Source: Desulfamplus sp.
GTDB lineage: Bacteria > Desulfobacterota > Desulfobacteria > Desulfobacterales > Desulfobacteraceae
DNA length: 37,242 bases
NCBI GenBank assembly: GCA_015232465.1
Contig: JADFZO010000026.1
Span: forward strand, 1-37,242
Reading direction: 5' to 3'
The stretch's first letter is position 1. Each line of letters opens with the position of its first letter. This document shows, piece by piece, positions 8,768 through 17,108 of the stretch. The translations under genes and the position numbers were made by a program. A model generated the notes under the pieces. It ran no database searches, was not told the DNA's origin, and saw nothing but the letters and a program-made list of their open reading frames with translations.

Positions 8768-10147
8768 TTACCTGCCACCTCTGATTCTACCCATTGATAG
8801 AAATATTGCAACAATCCCCATGCCACTAAAAAGAGCCATTGCTGTCTGCATGGTTGATACAAAAGCCTTGCTTGTAGCTGGGGTTACTGGCTGATTGCCA
8901 AGATAGTAAGAGAGCAAAATTGTGATTATGGTCATACCAGTTAGCATACCCGTTGTTCTCATTGTGGCTATTATGCTTGATGCAATTCCGTAATCTCTTG
9001 GAGCTATGCTTGACATAATTGCTGTGCTGTTTGGAGTGGAGAAAAATCCAAATCCTAAACCCATAAAGATTAAAATTGAATAGACCATAATAAAAGATGT
9101 GCTATCTGTTATCATTGTCGCTAACCCAAGCCCAAAAGTGCAAAGAGCCATGCCAGCAGTTGCGATCCATGCTGGCTCATATCGATCTGACATTCTGCCT
9201 GCAACTGGAGCACATAGAGCCTGAAGGAGCGGCTGCAAAACAAGGATAAATCCAGCATCTCTTGGAGATACTCCACGCACAACCTGAAGATAGATGCTAA
9301 AAAAAAATGTGAGTCCAAAAGATGCAGCATAGTTAAGCCATGTTGCAAGATTGCTAAACATAAAAATTTTGTTTGTAACTATCTTTTTTAATGGAAGAAG
9401 GGGAGATTCGACTCGTAACTCGTAGATGAAAAATAAGAACATTCCCAAAGAGCCACAAAATGCAAACCATTTGGCATAATCAAGCTCTTTTAACTCAACA
9501 ACCCCTATAATAATTGATGCAAGCGAAACCATATATATTAAACTGCCAAACCAGTCAAACCTCTCACCTTTAGCCTCAGCCCACTCACCTTTAAGGCGTG
9601 TTAAGGCAAACAGAAAAGCTGCAACCTCCACAATAACAGCACAGTAGAAAATCCATCGCCAGTTTAAATATTGCACCATTAAGCCAGCAAGTGTGGGACC
9701 CGCTGAAATCCCAAGATATACAGCACTTACAACCACGCCAATTGCCCTTCCTCGCCTCTCGGGCGGGAAAATAGATGTTAGCATAGCAAAGCTGGTTGAT
9801 GTTATCATTGCAGCACAAGCTCCCTGAAATAGCCTAAATAGAATCAAAAGTTGAATGTTTGAGGCAAGAGAGACAGCAATTGTGGTAAGAATCATAAAAA
9901 AAGAGCCACTGAGAAATATCTTTTTGCGTCCATTTATATCAGCAAAACGTCCAGCAGGCAGCAAAAACATTGCAACCCCTAAAATATAGACCATCTCAAT
10001 AAGACCAAGATGTACAGCACCAGCATTAAACTCCTTTCCAATTGCAGGCAGAGCAACACCCACTGCTGAAAACATAAAAGGGGTTAAAAATTGGACAGAT
10101 GCAATAACCCATAATGTGGTTGTAAGATAACTTTTACTGTTGTTCAT
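8768..10147 (-). CDS. MFS multidrug-type exporter, DHA2 (14-TM) family
   Basis: A ~459-residue integral membrane protein with about 14 hydrophobic segments. The conserved loop motif A appears as GRFADINGRKKIFLSG after TM2, motif B as LFRLFQGACAAMI in TM4, and motif C as AVYLGISAGPTLAGL in TM5, the arrangement of proton-driven drug exporters of the EmrB/QacA group. The start is set at the ATG at 10145-10147, preceded by GAGG; a TTG lies one codon earlier. It is downstream of a ZnuB-type permease (22 bp) and upstream of fic (2 bp). The substrate cannot be inferred. Confidence 0.85.
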   Translation of the reverse strand: MNNSKSYLTTTLWVIASVQFLTPFMFSAVGVALPAIGKEFNAGAVHLGLIEMVYILGVAMFLLPAGRFADINGRKKIFLSGSFFMILTTIAVSLASNIQLLILFRLFQGACAAMITSTSFAMLTSIFPPERRGRAIGVVVSAVYLGISAGPTLAGLMVQYLNWRWIFYCAVIVEVAAFLFALTRLKGEWAEAKGERFDWFGSLIYMVSLASIIIGVVELKELDYAKWFAFCGSLGMFLFFIYELRVESPLLPLKKIVTNKIFMFSNLATWLNYAASFGLTFFFSIYLQVVRGVSPRDAGFILVLQPLLQALCAPVAGRMSDRYEPAWIATAGMALCTFGLGLATMITDSTSFIMVYSILIFMGLGFGFFSTPNSTAIMSSIAPRDYGIASSIIATMRTTGMLTGMTIITILLSYYLGNQPVTPATSKAFVSTMQTAMALFSGMGIVAIFLSMGRIRGGR

Positions 10148-10172
10148 CAAGCCTCATAAATCACTATAACTA

Positions 10173-10979
10173 TCAATTTTTATTGGCAATAGAGCTAAAC
10201 ATCATAGAGATGAAAAATGCAACACCAGCAACCATAATAATTGAGGCACCAGATGTAATGTCAAATCTATATGAGAGCCAAAGCCCTAAAATTGTAAATA
10301 CCATTCCAGCGACACTTGACCACAACATCATACCGCCAAGTGAGCTGACATAACGCTCAACAATAAAAGGGGGGATTGTTAAGAGTGCAATAATTAAAAT
10401 CAGCCCCACAACCTGAATCACAATAACAATGGTTATGGCAAGCATTCCAATCAGTGTAATGTAGATAGCTTTAACTGGAACGCCTCGAATAGTTGCAAAC
10501 TCTTCATCATAGGACATTGCCAAAAGCTCTTTATAGTAAAAGGTTGTCAGAGCTGTGATTATAATCGCAACTACAAACATGAGCCACAGATCAGATTTAG
10601 GCACACTCAATATGCTTCCAAATAGGTAACTCATAAGATCAACATTATAACCAGGGGTTATGTCTGTAAGTATAATCCCAAAAGCCATGCCAACAGCCCA
10701 AGTTACCCCAATAATGGTATCAGCTCTATGTTTTGCCTTCATTGTAACAGCAGCCATAACCATTGAAACAACAAGCGAAAACCCTAAAGTTGAGGGCAGA
10801 TAGTGCCAGCCAAAATAGAAGCTCATGCCAATACCGCCGTAAGCTGCGTGTGCAATTCCACCAGATAAAAAGACAATCCGATTAACCACAACAAGAGTGC
10901 CCATAATCCCGCAGATAATGCTTGCAAGCAGACCTGCCATAATGGCATTTCTCATAAATTCAAACTGTAATATTTCCAT
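10173..10979 (-). CDS. Metal ABC transporter permease, ZnuB/MntB family
   Basis: A 268-residue protein with ~8-9 hydrophobic helices typical of ABC-3 permeases for Zn2+/Mn2+. Characteristic stretches are GGIAHAAYGGIGMSFYFGW near the N-terminus, AMSYDEEFATIRGVPVKAIY (the cytoplasmic coupling helix region, residues ~155-175) and IALLTIPPFIVERYV. The normal partners, an ATPase (ZnuC) and a periplasmic binding protein (ZnuA), are not adjacent: the gene upstream is an acyltransferase and the one downstream an MFS exporter. They are presumably encoded elsewhere or were split off by rearrangement. Zinc versus manganese cannot be decided. Confidence 0.88.
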   Translation of the reverse strand: MEILQFEFMRNAIMAGLLASIICGIMGTLVVVNRIVFLSGGIAHAAYGGIGMSFYFGWHYLPSTLGFSLVVSMVMAAVTMKAKHRADTIIGVTWAVGMAFGIILTDITPGYNVDLMSYLFGSILSVPKSDLWLMFVVAIIITALTTFYYKELLAMSYDEEFATIRGVPVKAIYITLIGMLAITIVIVIQVVGLILIIALLTIPPFIVERYVSSLGGMMLWSSVAGMVFTILGLWLSYRFDITSGASIIMVAGVAFFISMMFSSIANKN

Positions 10980-10993
10980 TATTTACAAAATCC

Positions 10994-11641
10994 CTAAAAC
11001 AGCCTTAACTTCATGGTATTTTCAAGATGCAGCCTCTGCTCTTCAAACTCTTCATTTGTGTTTGGAGTCTCAAATCTTATTGGCTCGCCAAACAGAAGGG
11101 TGAGCCTTGCAAATGGTTTTGGCACCATAAATCTATCCCATGAGTTGAAAAACCACCCCCTATTTGCAGATGTGTAAAAAGGGACGATAATGGCACTGCT
11201 CTCTTTTGCCATCTTAATAACTCCTGATTTCACTTTTCCAATTGGTCCTCTTGGACCATCAAGTATGTGAGCACCAAAACGGTAACACTTTAAATGGTCA
11301 ATCATCTCAGCCATTGCCTCTTTTCCACCCTTTGAAGATGAGCCTCTTTTTATATCCCAACCAACCCTTTTTGCAACACCAGCAATAAGTTCACCGTCTC
11401 GGCTTTGGCTTATCATAATTGCAGGATTTAAGTGAGAATAATTTGTAAAATAGCCTATTGCTCCAAAAAATTGTTGATGCCAGCAACAAAGAAGCACAGT
11501 TTTTCCCTCTTTTACAAGAGTTAGCCACTGCTGCTCGTTTAGCACCTTTAATTTGAATGTCATGCTGTATATTTTGACAAACAGGTAGGTAAGTGCGATA
11601 AAGTGCTTTGTGTATATTATGGATTTTAACTTTTTGAACAT
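10994..11641 (-). CDS. DUF374-family lysophospholipid/lipid A acyltransferase
   Basis: A 215-residue membrane-associated protein. Conserved DUF374 signatures are CCWHQQFFGAIGY (His at the acyl-transfer site), ISQSRDGELIAGVAKRVGW, RGSSSKGGKEAMAEMI, DGPRGPIGKVKSGVIKMA and SWDRFMVPKPFARLTLLFGEPI. The N-terminal ~30 residues form an amphipathic membrane anchor. Related proteins add acyl chains to lipid A precursors in bacteria that lack canonical LpxL. It overlaps the upstream trmJ-like gene by 16 bases, so translation is probably coupled, and is followed after 14 bp by the metal permease. The precise lipid acceptor is not shown by the sequence. Confidence 0.85.
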   Translation of the reverse strand: MFKKLKSIIYTKHFIALTYLFVKIYSMTFKLKVLNEQQWLTLVKEGKTVLLCCWHQQFFGAIGYFTNYSHLNPAIMISQSRDGELIAGVAKRVGWDIKRGSSSKGGKEAMAEMIDHLKCYRFGAHILDGPRGPIGKVKSGVIKMAKESSAIIVPFYTSANRGWFFNSWDRFMVPKPFARLTLLFGEPIRFETPNTNEEFEEQRLHLENTMKLRLF

Positions 11642-12399
11642 AACTCCCCCTCTGATTTAACACTCTGTGTAGCTCTTTGACTATTTACCCACTCAATTTT
11701 ACTCATCAATCCTCTGATTATTCGCACATCACGCTCTGAGAGTCCAGCTTTTCCAAATATGGTTCTAAATGCCCTTAAAAGATGCTCTGGGTTTTGTGGA
11801 TCAAGAAACTCAATATCGCACAACGCTCTTTTGATGTGGCAATACATCTGCTCTAAAGATTCAATGGTAGCATACGATTTGTTGTATAGTAATTGGTTAT
11901 CAGATTTGTTTATAGAGTTGGAAATCTCATAAATAAGTATCGCTAAAGCGTGTGATAGATTCATAGATGCAAAAGCATCATCAGTTGGGATAGTTATAAA
12001 ATGTTGGCAAAGAGAGAGTTCATCAGCCGTTAAACCGTTATCTTCACGTCCAAGTACCAGTGCACACTGAGTATTATTGTCAATCTGTGCAATTGCTTTT
12101 GATGCTGCATGTGGTGTAAAAAATTGACTTCGATATTTACCAAATCGCCGAGTAGTGCCAAAAGCAACATGACAATCTCTTAATGCATCAGAAAGAGTGT
12201 TAAATATCTGAGCGTTAATAAGCATCTCTTGGGCACTTAATGCCATCTTTCTTGCCAGTAGAGATTTATATGATCTGCATGGATTGACAAGCCGTAATTT
12301 ATTAAATCCAAAGTTCATCATCACCCTGCATACAGAACCAATATTGATAGGTCCTTGCGGCTCAACAAGAATTACAATAATATTTTCGTGGGTCATCAA
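11626..12399 (-). CDS. TrmJ-type tRNA 2'-O-methyltransferase (SpoU/TrmH superfamily)
   Basis: A 257-residue SPOUT methyltransferase. Motif 1 is EPQGPINIGSVCRVMMNFGF near residues 13-32 with the conserved Asn and Arg. Motif 2 is CALVLGREDNGLTADEL. Motif 3 is IPTDDAFASMNLSHALAILIYE. Motifs 2 and 3 form the trefoil knot that binds S-adenosylmethionine. TrmJ enzymes methylate position 32 of the tRNA anticodon loop; the C-terminal ~80 residues fit the TrmJ helical extension. The start is just downstream of the ferredoxin terminator. Exact substrate specificity is inferred from family resemblance. Confidence 0.85.
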   Translation of the reverse strand: MMTHENIIVILVEPQGPINIGSVCRVMMNFGFNKLRLVNPCRSYKSLLARKMALSAQEMLINAQIFNTLSDALRDCHVAFGTTRRFGKYRSQFFTPHAASKAIAQIDNNTQCALVLGREDNGLTADELSLCQHFITIPTDDAFASMNLSHALAILIYEISNSINKSDNQLLYNKSYATIESLEQMYCHIKRALCDIEFLDPQNPEHLLRAFRTIFGKAGLSERDVRIIRGLMSKIEWVNSQRATQSVKSEGELCSKS

Positions 12400-12426
12400 A
12401 ACTCTCTTTTTTATTTGTGCTCTAAT

Positions 12427-12481
12427 AAAACAAAAAACCCCTTTTTACCACAATCTTAAAAAAGATCATCGTAAAAAGGGG
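12427..12481 (-). terminator. Rho-independent terminator of the ferredoxin gene
   Basis: An 11-bp perfect stem, CCCCTTTTTAC at 12438-12448 and GTAAAAAGGGG at 12471-12481, with a nested ATCTT/AAGAT stem in the loop (12453-12457 / 12462-12466). Read on the minus strand the hairpin is followed by TTTTTTGTTTT. It lies 33 bp after the ferredoxin stop, so ferredoxin is transcribed as its own short unit and trmJ needs a separate start of transcription or readthrough. Confidence 0.85.
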
Positions 12482-12513
12482 CATGGAGTAACAAAAAAAG
12501 AAGAAGAATTTTT

Positions 12514-12702
12514 TTAATCTTCTTCTACAACAATTGCATTCTCTTCACAAACTTCTACACAGCTCTCGCAACCCATGCACTCTTCAGCATTTACAGGATG
12601 GGATTTACCATCTTCCATCTCAAATACCTGAACAGGACACACATCAACACACTCTTCACAACCAACACATTTTGACTCATCAACAATTGGATTAAACGCC
12701 AT
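12514..12702 (-). CDS. 2[4Fe-4S] ferredoxin
   Basis: A 62-residue soluble electron carrier with two classic clusters: CVGCEECVDVCP and CMGCESCVEVCE, that is, two CxxCxxCxxxC motifs. The second lacks the usual Pro after the last Cys (Glu instead). The rest is strongly acidic, with a C-terminal run of Glu/Val/Asp, as in low-potential ferredoxins of anaerobes. A perfect AGGAGG stands 9 bases upstream of the ATG and a good promoter precedes it, so strong expression is likely. Neighbouring genes do not reveal its redox partner. Confidence 0.95.
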   Translation of the reverse strand: MAFNPIVDESKCVGCEECVDVCPVQVFEMEDGKSHPVNAEECMGCESCVEVCEENAIVVEED

Positions 12703-12743
12703 CTTAAAAAACCTCCTAAAGTAATAATTAAATAAATAATTCT

Positions 12744-12773
12744 ATTATAAACACACTTTGAACCACTTGTCAG
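12744..12773 (-). promoter_or_regulatory. Sigma-70-type promoter of the ferredoxin gene
   Basis: On the minus strand CTGACA (12773-12768) stands 18 bases before a perfect TATAAT (12749-12744). The element lies ~42 bp upstream of the ferredoxin start codon, and the gene has a strong Shine-Dalgarno and a terminator, making a self-contained unit. Confidence 0.65.
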
Positions 12774-12813
12774 AAAGTGCCTTTATAACAGGTCAAAAAT
12801 CAAATCAAGCATT

Positions 12814-13827
12814 TTATTTTTTTAAACCTACCAGCATGACAGTCAGACTCTGACCTGTAAACTGGAATAATTCAGTATTATTGATATTTATATTCAAGTT
12901 CCCTTTATTAATAATGCTTTTAACTGAGCTTTGAATATCGCTACTCCATTGCAACTTAAATGTCTCACTCCATGCCCCTGAAGAGTTGCTGGTGCGGGTT
13001 GAATTGCAGATTGAATTTTTTTCTTTGTGCACTTTAAAATTATCAATGTCAAGCATCAAATTGCTCTTTTCAATCAGAGAAAATAGAAAATCAACTGCTG
13101 CCCTGCTTGTTGTAACAAAAATATCAGGAAAAGTATCGCCCAAATAGCCTTTTTTTTCAATAAATAGGTTAATCCATGAGCCTATTCTCTCTTTTGTCAT
13201 AACCTCGCCTCTGTCTGTTTTGTGTAATCCTAAAGAGTTAAAATCTATAAAATTATCACAAATAGACTCTTTGGCTTCTTGAGTTTTTTCGCCTTTTAGC
13301 TCTGTAAAGAGGTTAGATTCAAGATTATCAATTGATGAGAGCTTTTGATCTATCGTTTCATTTTCACAATCTGCTATGGCTGCAAGTCGTAAAAACAGCA
13401 AAAAATTATCTTTAGCTCCACCTTTTTCATCTTTTCTATTCAAATGGCTATTTGATTCAGAAGCCAATAAGCCCCCTTTTTCTATCTGCGATCTGATTGA
13501 GAAAATATCACTATCACTTGTGAAATATGGATTTTGCCTAAAAATAGATTGAAGATACCCTGATTTAGTCTGTCTGCCGTAATTTGCGTCAGCCCATGAT
13601 CTCCATGATTTTACAGACTCAAGAATTGGATTTAGCTCATCTTCCATAAGTGTAATTGGCTCAATTGCCCCTTTTTCTCTCCATAGATGTTTAAACCAAT
13701 CAGGTTCAGATAATTCAAGCTCTTTTGCAGATGAGGTGCTAAGATAGGAGAATTTATCAAAAAAGTTTAGAATAGACTTAGCATCATATTGGCTCAAAGA
13801 TGTAAATGGAAAAAATATTGGATTCAT
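12814..13827 (-). CDS. Conserved-looking hypothetical protein downstream of the CysK-CysRS fusion
   Basis: A 337-residue protein I do not recognise. It has no signal peptide and no membrane helix. It is rich in Ser/Asn and charged residues, with a Trp-rich stretch (EPDWFKHLWREKGAIEP and SWRSWADANYGRQT, residues ~43-87) and a C-terminal beta-rich region ending FQFTGQSLTVMLVGLKK. A low-complexity, possibly disordered section spans ~residues 115-135. It starts 21 bp after the fusion gene's stop in the same direction, so it is likely in the tmk-fusion operon and may work with the fusion protein. Codon use and AT richness match its neighbours. Confidence 0.6.
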   Translation of the reverse strand: MNPIFFPFTSLSQYDAKSILNFFDKFSYLSTSSAKELELSEPDWFKHLWREKGAIEPITLMEDELNPILESVKSWRSWADANYGRQTKSGYLQSIFRQNPYFTSDSDIFSIRSQIEKGGLLASESNSHLNRKDEKGGAKDNFLLFLRLAAIADCENETIDQKLSSIDNLESNLFTELKGEKTQEAKESICDNFIDFNSLGLHKTDRGEVMTKERIGSWINLFIEKKGYLGDTFPDIFVTTSRAAVDFLFSLIEKSNLMLDIDNFKVHKEKNSICNSTRTSNSSGAWSETFKLQWSSDIQSSVKSIINKGNLNININNTELFQFTGQSLTVMLVGLKK

Positions 13828-13848
13828 GCCTAAGGATACCTTTTTTTG

Positions 13849-16299
13849 TTATATTTTTTTATCGTGAATTTTAAAGCCCATTGAGATAAGTTTATCCCTG
13901 ATTCTATCTGCCTCCTGCCAATTTTTATCTCTTCTGGCAACCTCACGCTCTTCAACCAACTTTTGTATCTCAAAAGAGGATAAAGGGCTGATAGCTTGGT
14001 TGTTAGGTTGATCAAGATCAAAAATTTGTAAAACCTGATCTATCTCTTTAAAGACCCCTAAAATAGCCTCAGCATCATTTGGGCTAAATGCAAAACAAGC
14101 ATCTTGATTTACCGCCTCATCAGCAAAGCTGCTGCTATCTATCAGTCTATTTAATGTTTTTACAGCTTTAAATATCATAGCAAAGACATCTGATACCTTA
14201 AAATCATCGTCCATTGCCTGACCAAATCCATGCTTTATGTCATAAATAAGCTGATGAATATCTTGAGATCGCCCCATGCTATTTAAATCACTCTGATTTA
14301 ATTGAGTATCTTTTATTATTAAGAGGCTCTCAACACATCTATCAAGCTTTTCTATAGATCGTCTTGCATCAAAAAGGGCTTTTTGTGATAAAATCAAAGG
14401 CTTACGGTAGTGAGTAGATAGTAGCCAAAAACGAAGCTCTCTTGGAGTCCACCCCATGCTCATAAATCTTTCTAAAGTTAGATTATCAAGAGTATCTTTT
14501 TTATCACTATTTTTTTGCTCATCGCCTTTATCAACCTTCTCAAAAGAGCCATCGCATAGCTCTTCACCATCGTACAAAACAGATTCACAGTGCATCCAAT
14601 ATTTTGCAGGTGGTTTGCCAGTTAAAGCAAGCGATATTGCAACCTCATTTTCGTGATGGGGGAAAAGTAGCTCTTTGCTTCCTGTGTGAATATCAAACTG
14701 ATCTCCAAGTGAACTCTTTGTTATGGCAGCACATTGCAGATGCAAAGATGGACGGACATTTCCCCACTTGGTGTTTATGCAGACCCCCCGTTTTAACTCA
14801 GATAGACCTATCCGTTTTAGCAGAGTAAAATCCCTTGGGTGATCTTTTTCATAATCATCTAAATCAACTGTTGCTCCAACACGGATTTTATCAAGATCAA
14901 CACCAGAGAGTTCACCATAATTTGAGATTGCAGATAGATTAAAGTATAGCGAGTTTAACTTTTCATAGGCAACACCTTTTTCAGCTAAAGTTGATGCAAG
15001 GTTGACCATTGAATCAAGATAGTCGCTAACCTTTGGATATGCTTGAGCCTCCCTGATCTTAAGAAGGCTTAGATCGTTCTTAAATAGCTTGATATATCTA
15101 TCTGTGAACTCAGCAAGGCTCTCCCCAGCCTTTTCTGACCCTTGAATTGTTTTGTCGTCCATATCAGTAATGTTGACAACATGATTTACAGATAACCTTC
15201 TATATTCAAGGTAGCGGCAGAGAAGGTCTGCTGAGACAAAACGGCGAAAATGTTTAGGATCAAGAGGCTTATAGACAGTTGGACCGCAGGTATAAACCGA
15301 TACTTTTCCTTGGAGAAGTGGCTCGAACTTCCCCATCTTTTTATCAATTGTGTTAAAAATATTGAGATTTATGTTGTCCTTTAATTTAAAAAGAGAGGTT
15401 GAGAGATAACGCTCACCACTATCTGGCAGAATAACTACAATAGTATAAAGATCATCTGTCTTGCATCTACCCAAATTTTTCAACTTTATAGCCTCTTTTA
15501 GTGCAACTGCCATAGCTGCTCCGCTGCTCATTCCAACAAACAGCCCCTCTTTTTGGGCAAGCAGGCGAGCTGTCTCAAATGCTTCGTCATCTTCAATATT
15601 GATCTTTTCATCAAGTCGTTTTTTATCAAATATATCAGGGCGATATGACTCTTTCATATTTTTTAAACCTTGTATTCCATGCCCTAAAAATGGCTCAACA
15701 CCAATTATGCGAATATCAGGGTTAAACTCTTTTAGCCGTCTTGATAGCCCCATAAGAGTTCCGCTTGTACCAAGTGTTGCCACAATAGCATTGAGCTTGC
15801 CCTCAGTTTGATGCCATATCTCAACTGCTGTTGTGTTGTAGTGAGCTTGCCAATTTGCGTCATTATTATACTGGTCAGTCATAAAATATTTATCAGGATT
15901 TTCCCGTGCAAGGCGATAAGCCTCCTCAATTGCACCATCTGAGCCTCTGCTTGCAGGGGTCAGAAGAATCTGTGCCCCCCGTGCCCTAAGAATGCTCTTT
16001 CGCTCTTCGCTTGCAGATTCTGCCATTGTCAGAAGAATTTTATACCCCTTGATTGAACAGATCATGGCAAGACCAATGCCAGTGTTTCCGCTTGTTGCCT
16101 CAACAACAATTTTATCTTTAGTAAGCCTGCCGCTCTTTTCTCCATCTTCAATCATAGAGAGGGCTGCCCTATCTTTTATTGAGCCTCCTGGATTTAAATA
16201 TTCAAGTTTTGCAAGGATTCTAACCCCTTGAACCTGATTGAGCTGTTTGATCTCAACTAACGGAGTGTTGCCGATTGAATCAAGTATTGAGTAACTCAT
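13849..16299 (-). CDS. Cysteine synthase fused to a degenerate cysteinyl-tRNA synthetase-like domain
   Basis: One 816-residue frame. Residues ~1-312 are a PLP-dependent cysteine synthase: NPGGSIKDRAA with the PLP lysine, the substrate loop TSGNTG and the phosphate loop GTSGT. Residues ~313-816 align along their length with CysRS: IFNTIDKK at the N-terminus, YTCGPTVY (336-343), RYLEYRRLSVNHVVNITDMDDK, FDIH, FPHHENE (546-552) and a C-terminal EADRIRDKLISMGF. Zinc ligands Cys338, Cys523 and the His/Glu of HHENE remain. The class I signatures are gone: HIGN is Asp347-Pro-Lys-His350, KMSKS is Glu580-Leu-Cys-Asp-Gly584 followed by an insertion, KIIK is KTIQ, and the substrate Trp before the second zinc Cys is Leu519. 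The CysK half looks active; the CysRS half should not activate cysteine. A tRNA-sensing or scaffold role is my inference. It is the second gene after tmk (19 bp). Confidence 0.88.
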   Translation of the reverse strand: MSYSILDSIGNTPLVEIKQLNQVQGVRILAKLEYLNPGGSIKDRAALSMIEDGEKSGRLTKDKIVVEATSGNTGIGLAMICSIKGYKILLTMAESASEERKSILRARGAQILLTPASRGSDGAIEEAYRLARENPDKYFMTDQYNNDANWQAHYNTTAVEIWHQTEGKLNAIVATLGTSGTLMGLSRRLKEFNPDIRIIGVEPFLGHGIQGLKNMKESYRPDIFDKKRLDEKINIEDDEAFETARLLAQKEGLFVGMSSGAAMAVALKEAIKLKNLGRCKTDDLYTIVVILPDSGERYLSTSLFKLKDNINLNIFNTIDKKMGKFEPLLQGKVSVYTCGPTVYKPLDPKHFRRFVSADLLCRYLEYRRLSVNHVVNITDMDDKTIQGSEKAGESLAEFTDRYIKLFKNDLSLLKIREAQAYPKVSDYLDSMVNLASTLAEKGVAYEKLNSLYFNLSAISNYGELSGVDLDKIRVGATVDLDDYEKDHPRDFTLLKRIGLSELKRGVCINTKWGNVRPSLHLQCAAITKSSLGDQFDIHTGSKELLFPHHENEVAISLALTGKPPAKYWMHCESVLYDGEELCDGSFEKVDKGDEQKNSDKKDTLDNLTLERFMSMGWTPRELRFWLLSTHYRKPLILSQKALFDARRSIEKLDRCVESLLIIKDTQLNQSDLNSMGRSQDIHQLIYDIKHGFGQAMDDDFKVSDVFAMIFKAVKTLNRLIDSSSFADEAVNQDACFAFSPNDAEAILGVFKEIDQVLQIFDLDQPNNQAISPLSSFEIQKLVEEREVARRDKNWQEADRIRDKLISMGFKIHDKKI

Positions 16300-16318
16300 A
16301 ATCTATTTTTCCTGATAT

Positions 16319-16987
16319 TTATTTTTTTTGACGCATTATTATTTCAGCAGTGATCTTTTCTAATATCTTTTTTAATATCTCTTGCTTTGACATAGAGGCA
16401 TCAATGACAAAAAAACGCCATTTTTCTATATTTGCAATTTTAAGGTACCCCTCTCGAACTCTTTTGTGAAAATCAAGATGCTCTTCTTCAAAGCGGGTTT
16501 CGCTCCTATCTCTCTGCCCATTTTGCAATGCCTCTAAAGTTCTTTTAAGACCAATTAAAGGGTCAATATCAAACAAAATTGTTAAATCTGGTTTTAATAT
16601 TGGGATATCTGATCTTAAATTACCTGCAACAATTTTATATATAGATTCAATAAGCTGCAAATCTATACCTCTTCCAAAACCTTGATATGCAACCGTAGCA
16701 TCAAAAAATCGATCACAAAGAACCGTTTTGCCAGATTTTAGTGCTGGAAGTATCACCTCTGTTATGTGCTGTGCCCTATCTGCTCCGTAAAGCATAAGTT
16801 CACAAATTGGTGAAATATCTCTATTTTGAGGATCAAGTAAAATTGAGCGAATCTTTTTTCCGAGTGCTGTTGCACCTGGCTCTCTTGTTGTAACAACTTG
16901 ATGACCATTATCTTGTAAAAATTGGGCAATTGCCCCAACTTGCGTTGTCTTTCCAGAGCCTTCAACACCCTCAAGAGTGATAAACAT
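16319..16987 (-). CDS. tmk: Thymidylate kinase
   Basis: A 222-residue kinase that phosphorylates dTMP to dTDP. It has a P-loop GVEGSGKTTQ (residues 7-16), the TREPGAT motif, DRFFDATVAYQGFGRGID with the conserved DR and Tyr/Gln, and the LID-region arginines RDRSETRFEEE. Length is normal for the family (~205-225). It is the first gene of the minus-strand run, directly upstream of the cysteine synthase fusion, and is divergent from lptD, so the ~120 bp between them should hold both promoters. In many bacteria tmk and holB are neighbours; here they are on opposite strands with lptD and the HU-like gene between them. Confidence 0.95.
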   Translation of the reverse strand: MFITLEGVEGSGKTTQVGAIAQFLQDNGHQVVTTREPGATALGKKIRSILLDPQNRDISPICELMLYGADRAQHITEVILPALKSGKTVLCDRFFDATVAYQGFGRGIDLQLIESIYKIVAGNLRSDIPILKPDLTILFDIDPLIGLKRTLEALQNGQRDRSETRFEEEHLDFHKRVREGYLKIANIEKWRFFVIDASMSKQEILKKILEKITAEIIMRQKK

Positions 16988-17108
16988 ACATTTAAGACCT
17001 TAAATTAGCACCACATATTTAAAATTGACAATTAACTTTGAAAATGGCTTTATACAACAAAATAATATTGAGTGCAAAATCAAACTTGAACTTACAGGAA
17101 TTTCCACT

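Noticed and set aside
13849..16299. MshC-type mycothiol ligase as identity of the CysRS-like half
   Set aside because: MshC keeps HIGH- and KMSKS-type motifs and adenylates cysteine; these are absent here, and the organism does not look actinobacterial.
13849..16299. Artificial fusion by sequencing error between cysK and cysS
   Set aside because: The frame is continuous across the junction with a plausible linker and no overlap of extra start signals; the motif losses are far from the junction and residue lengths align without indels near HIGH.
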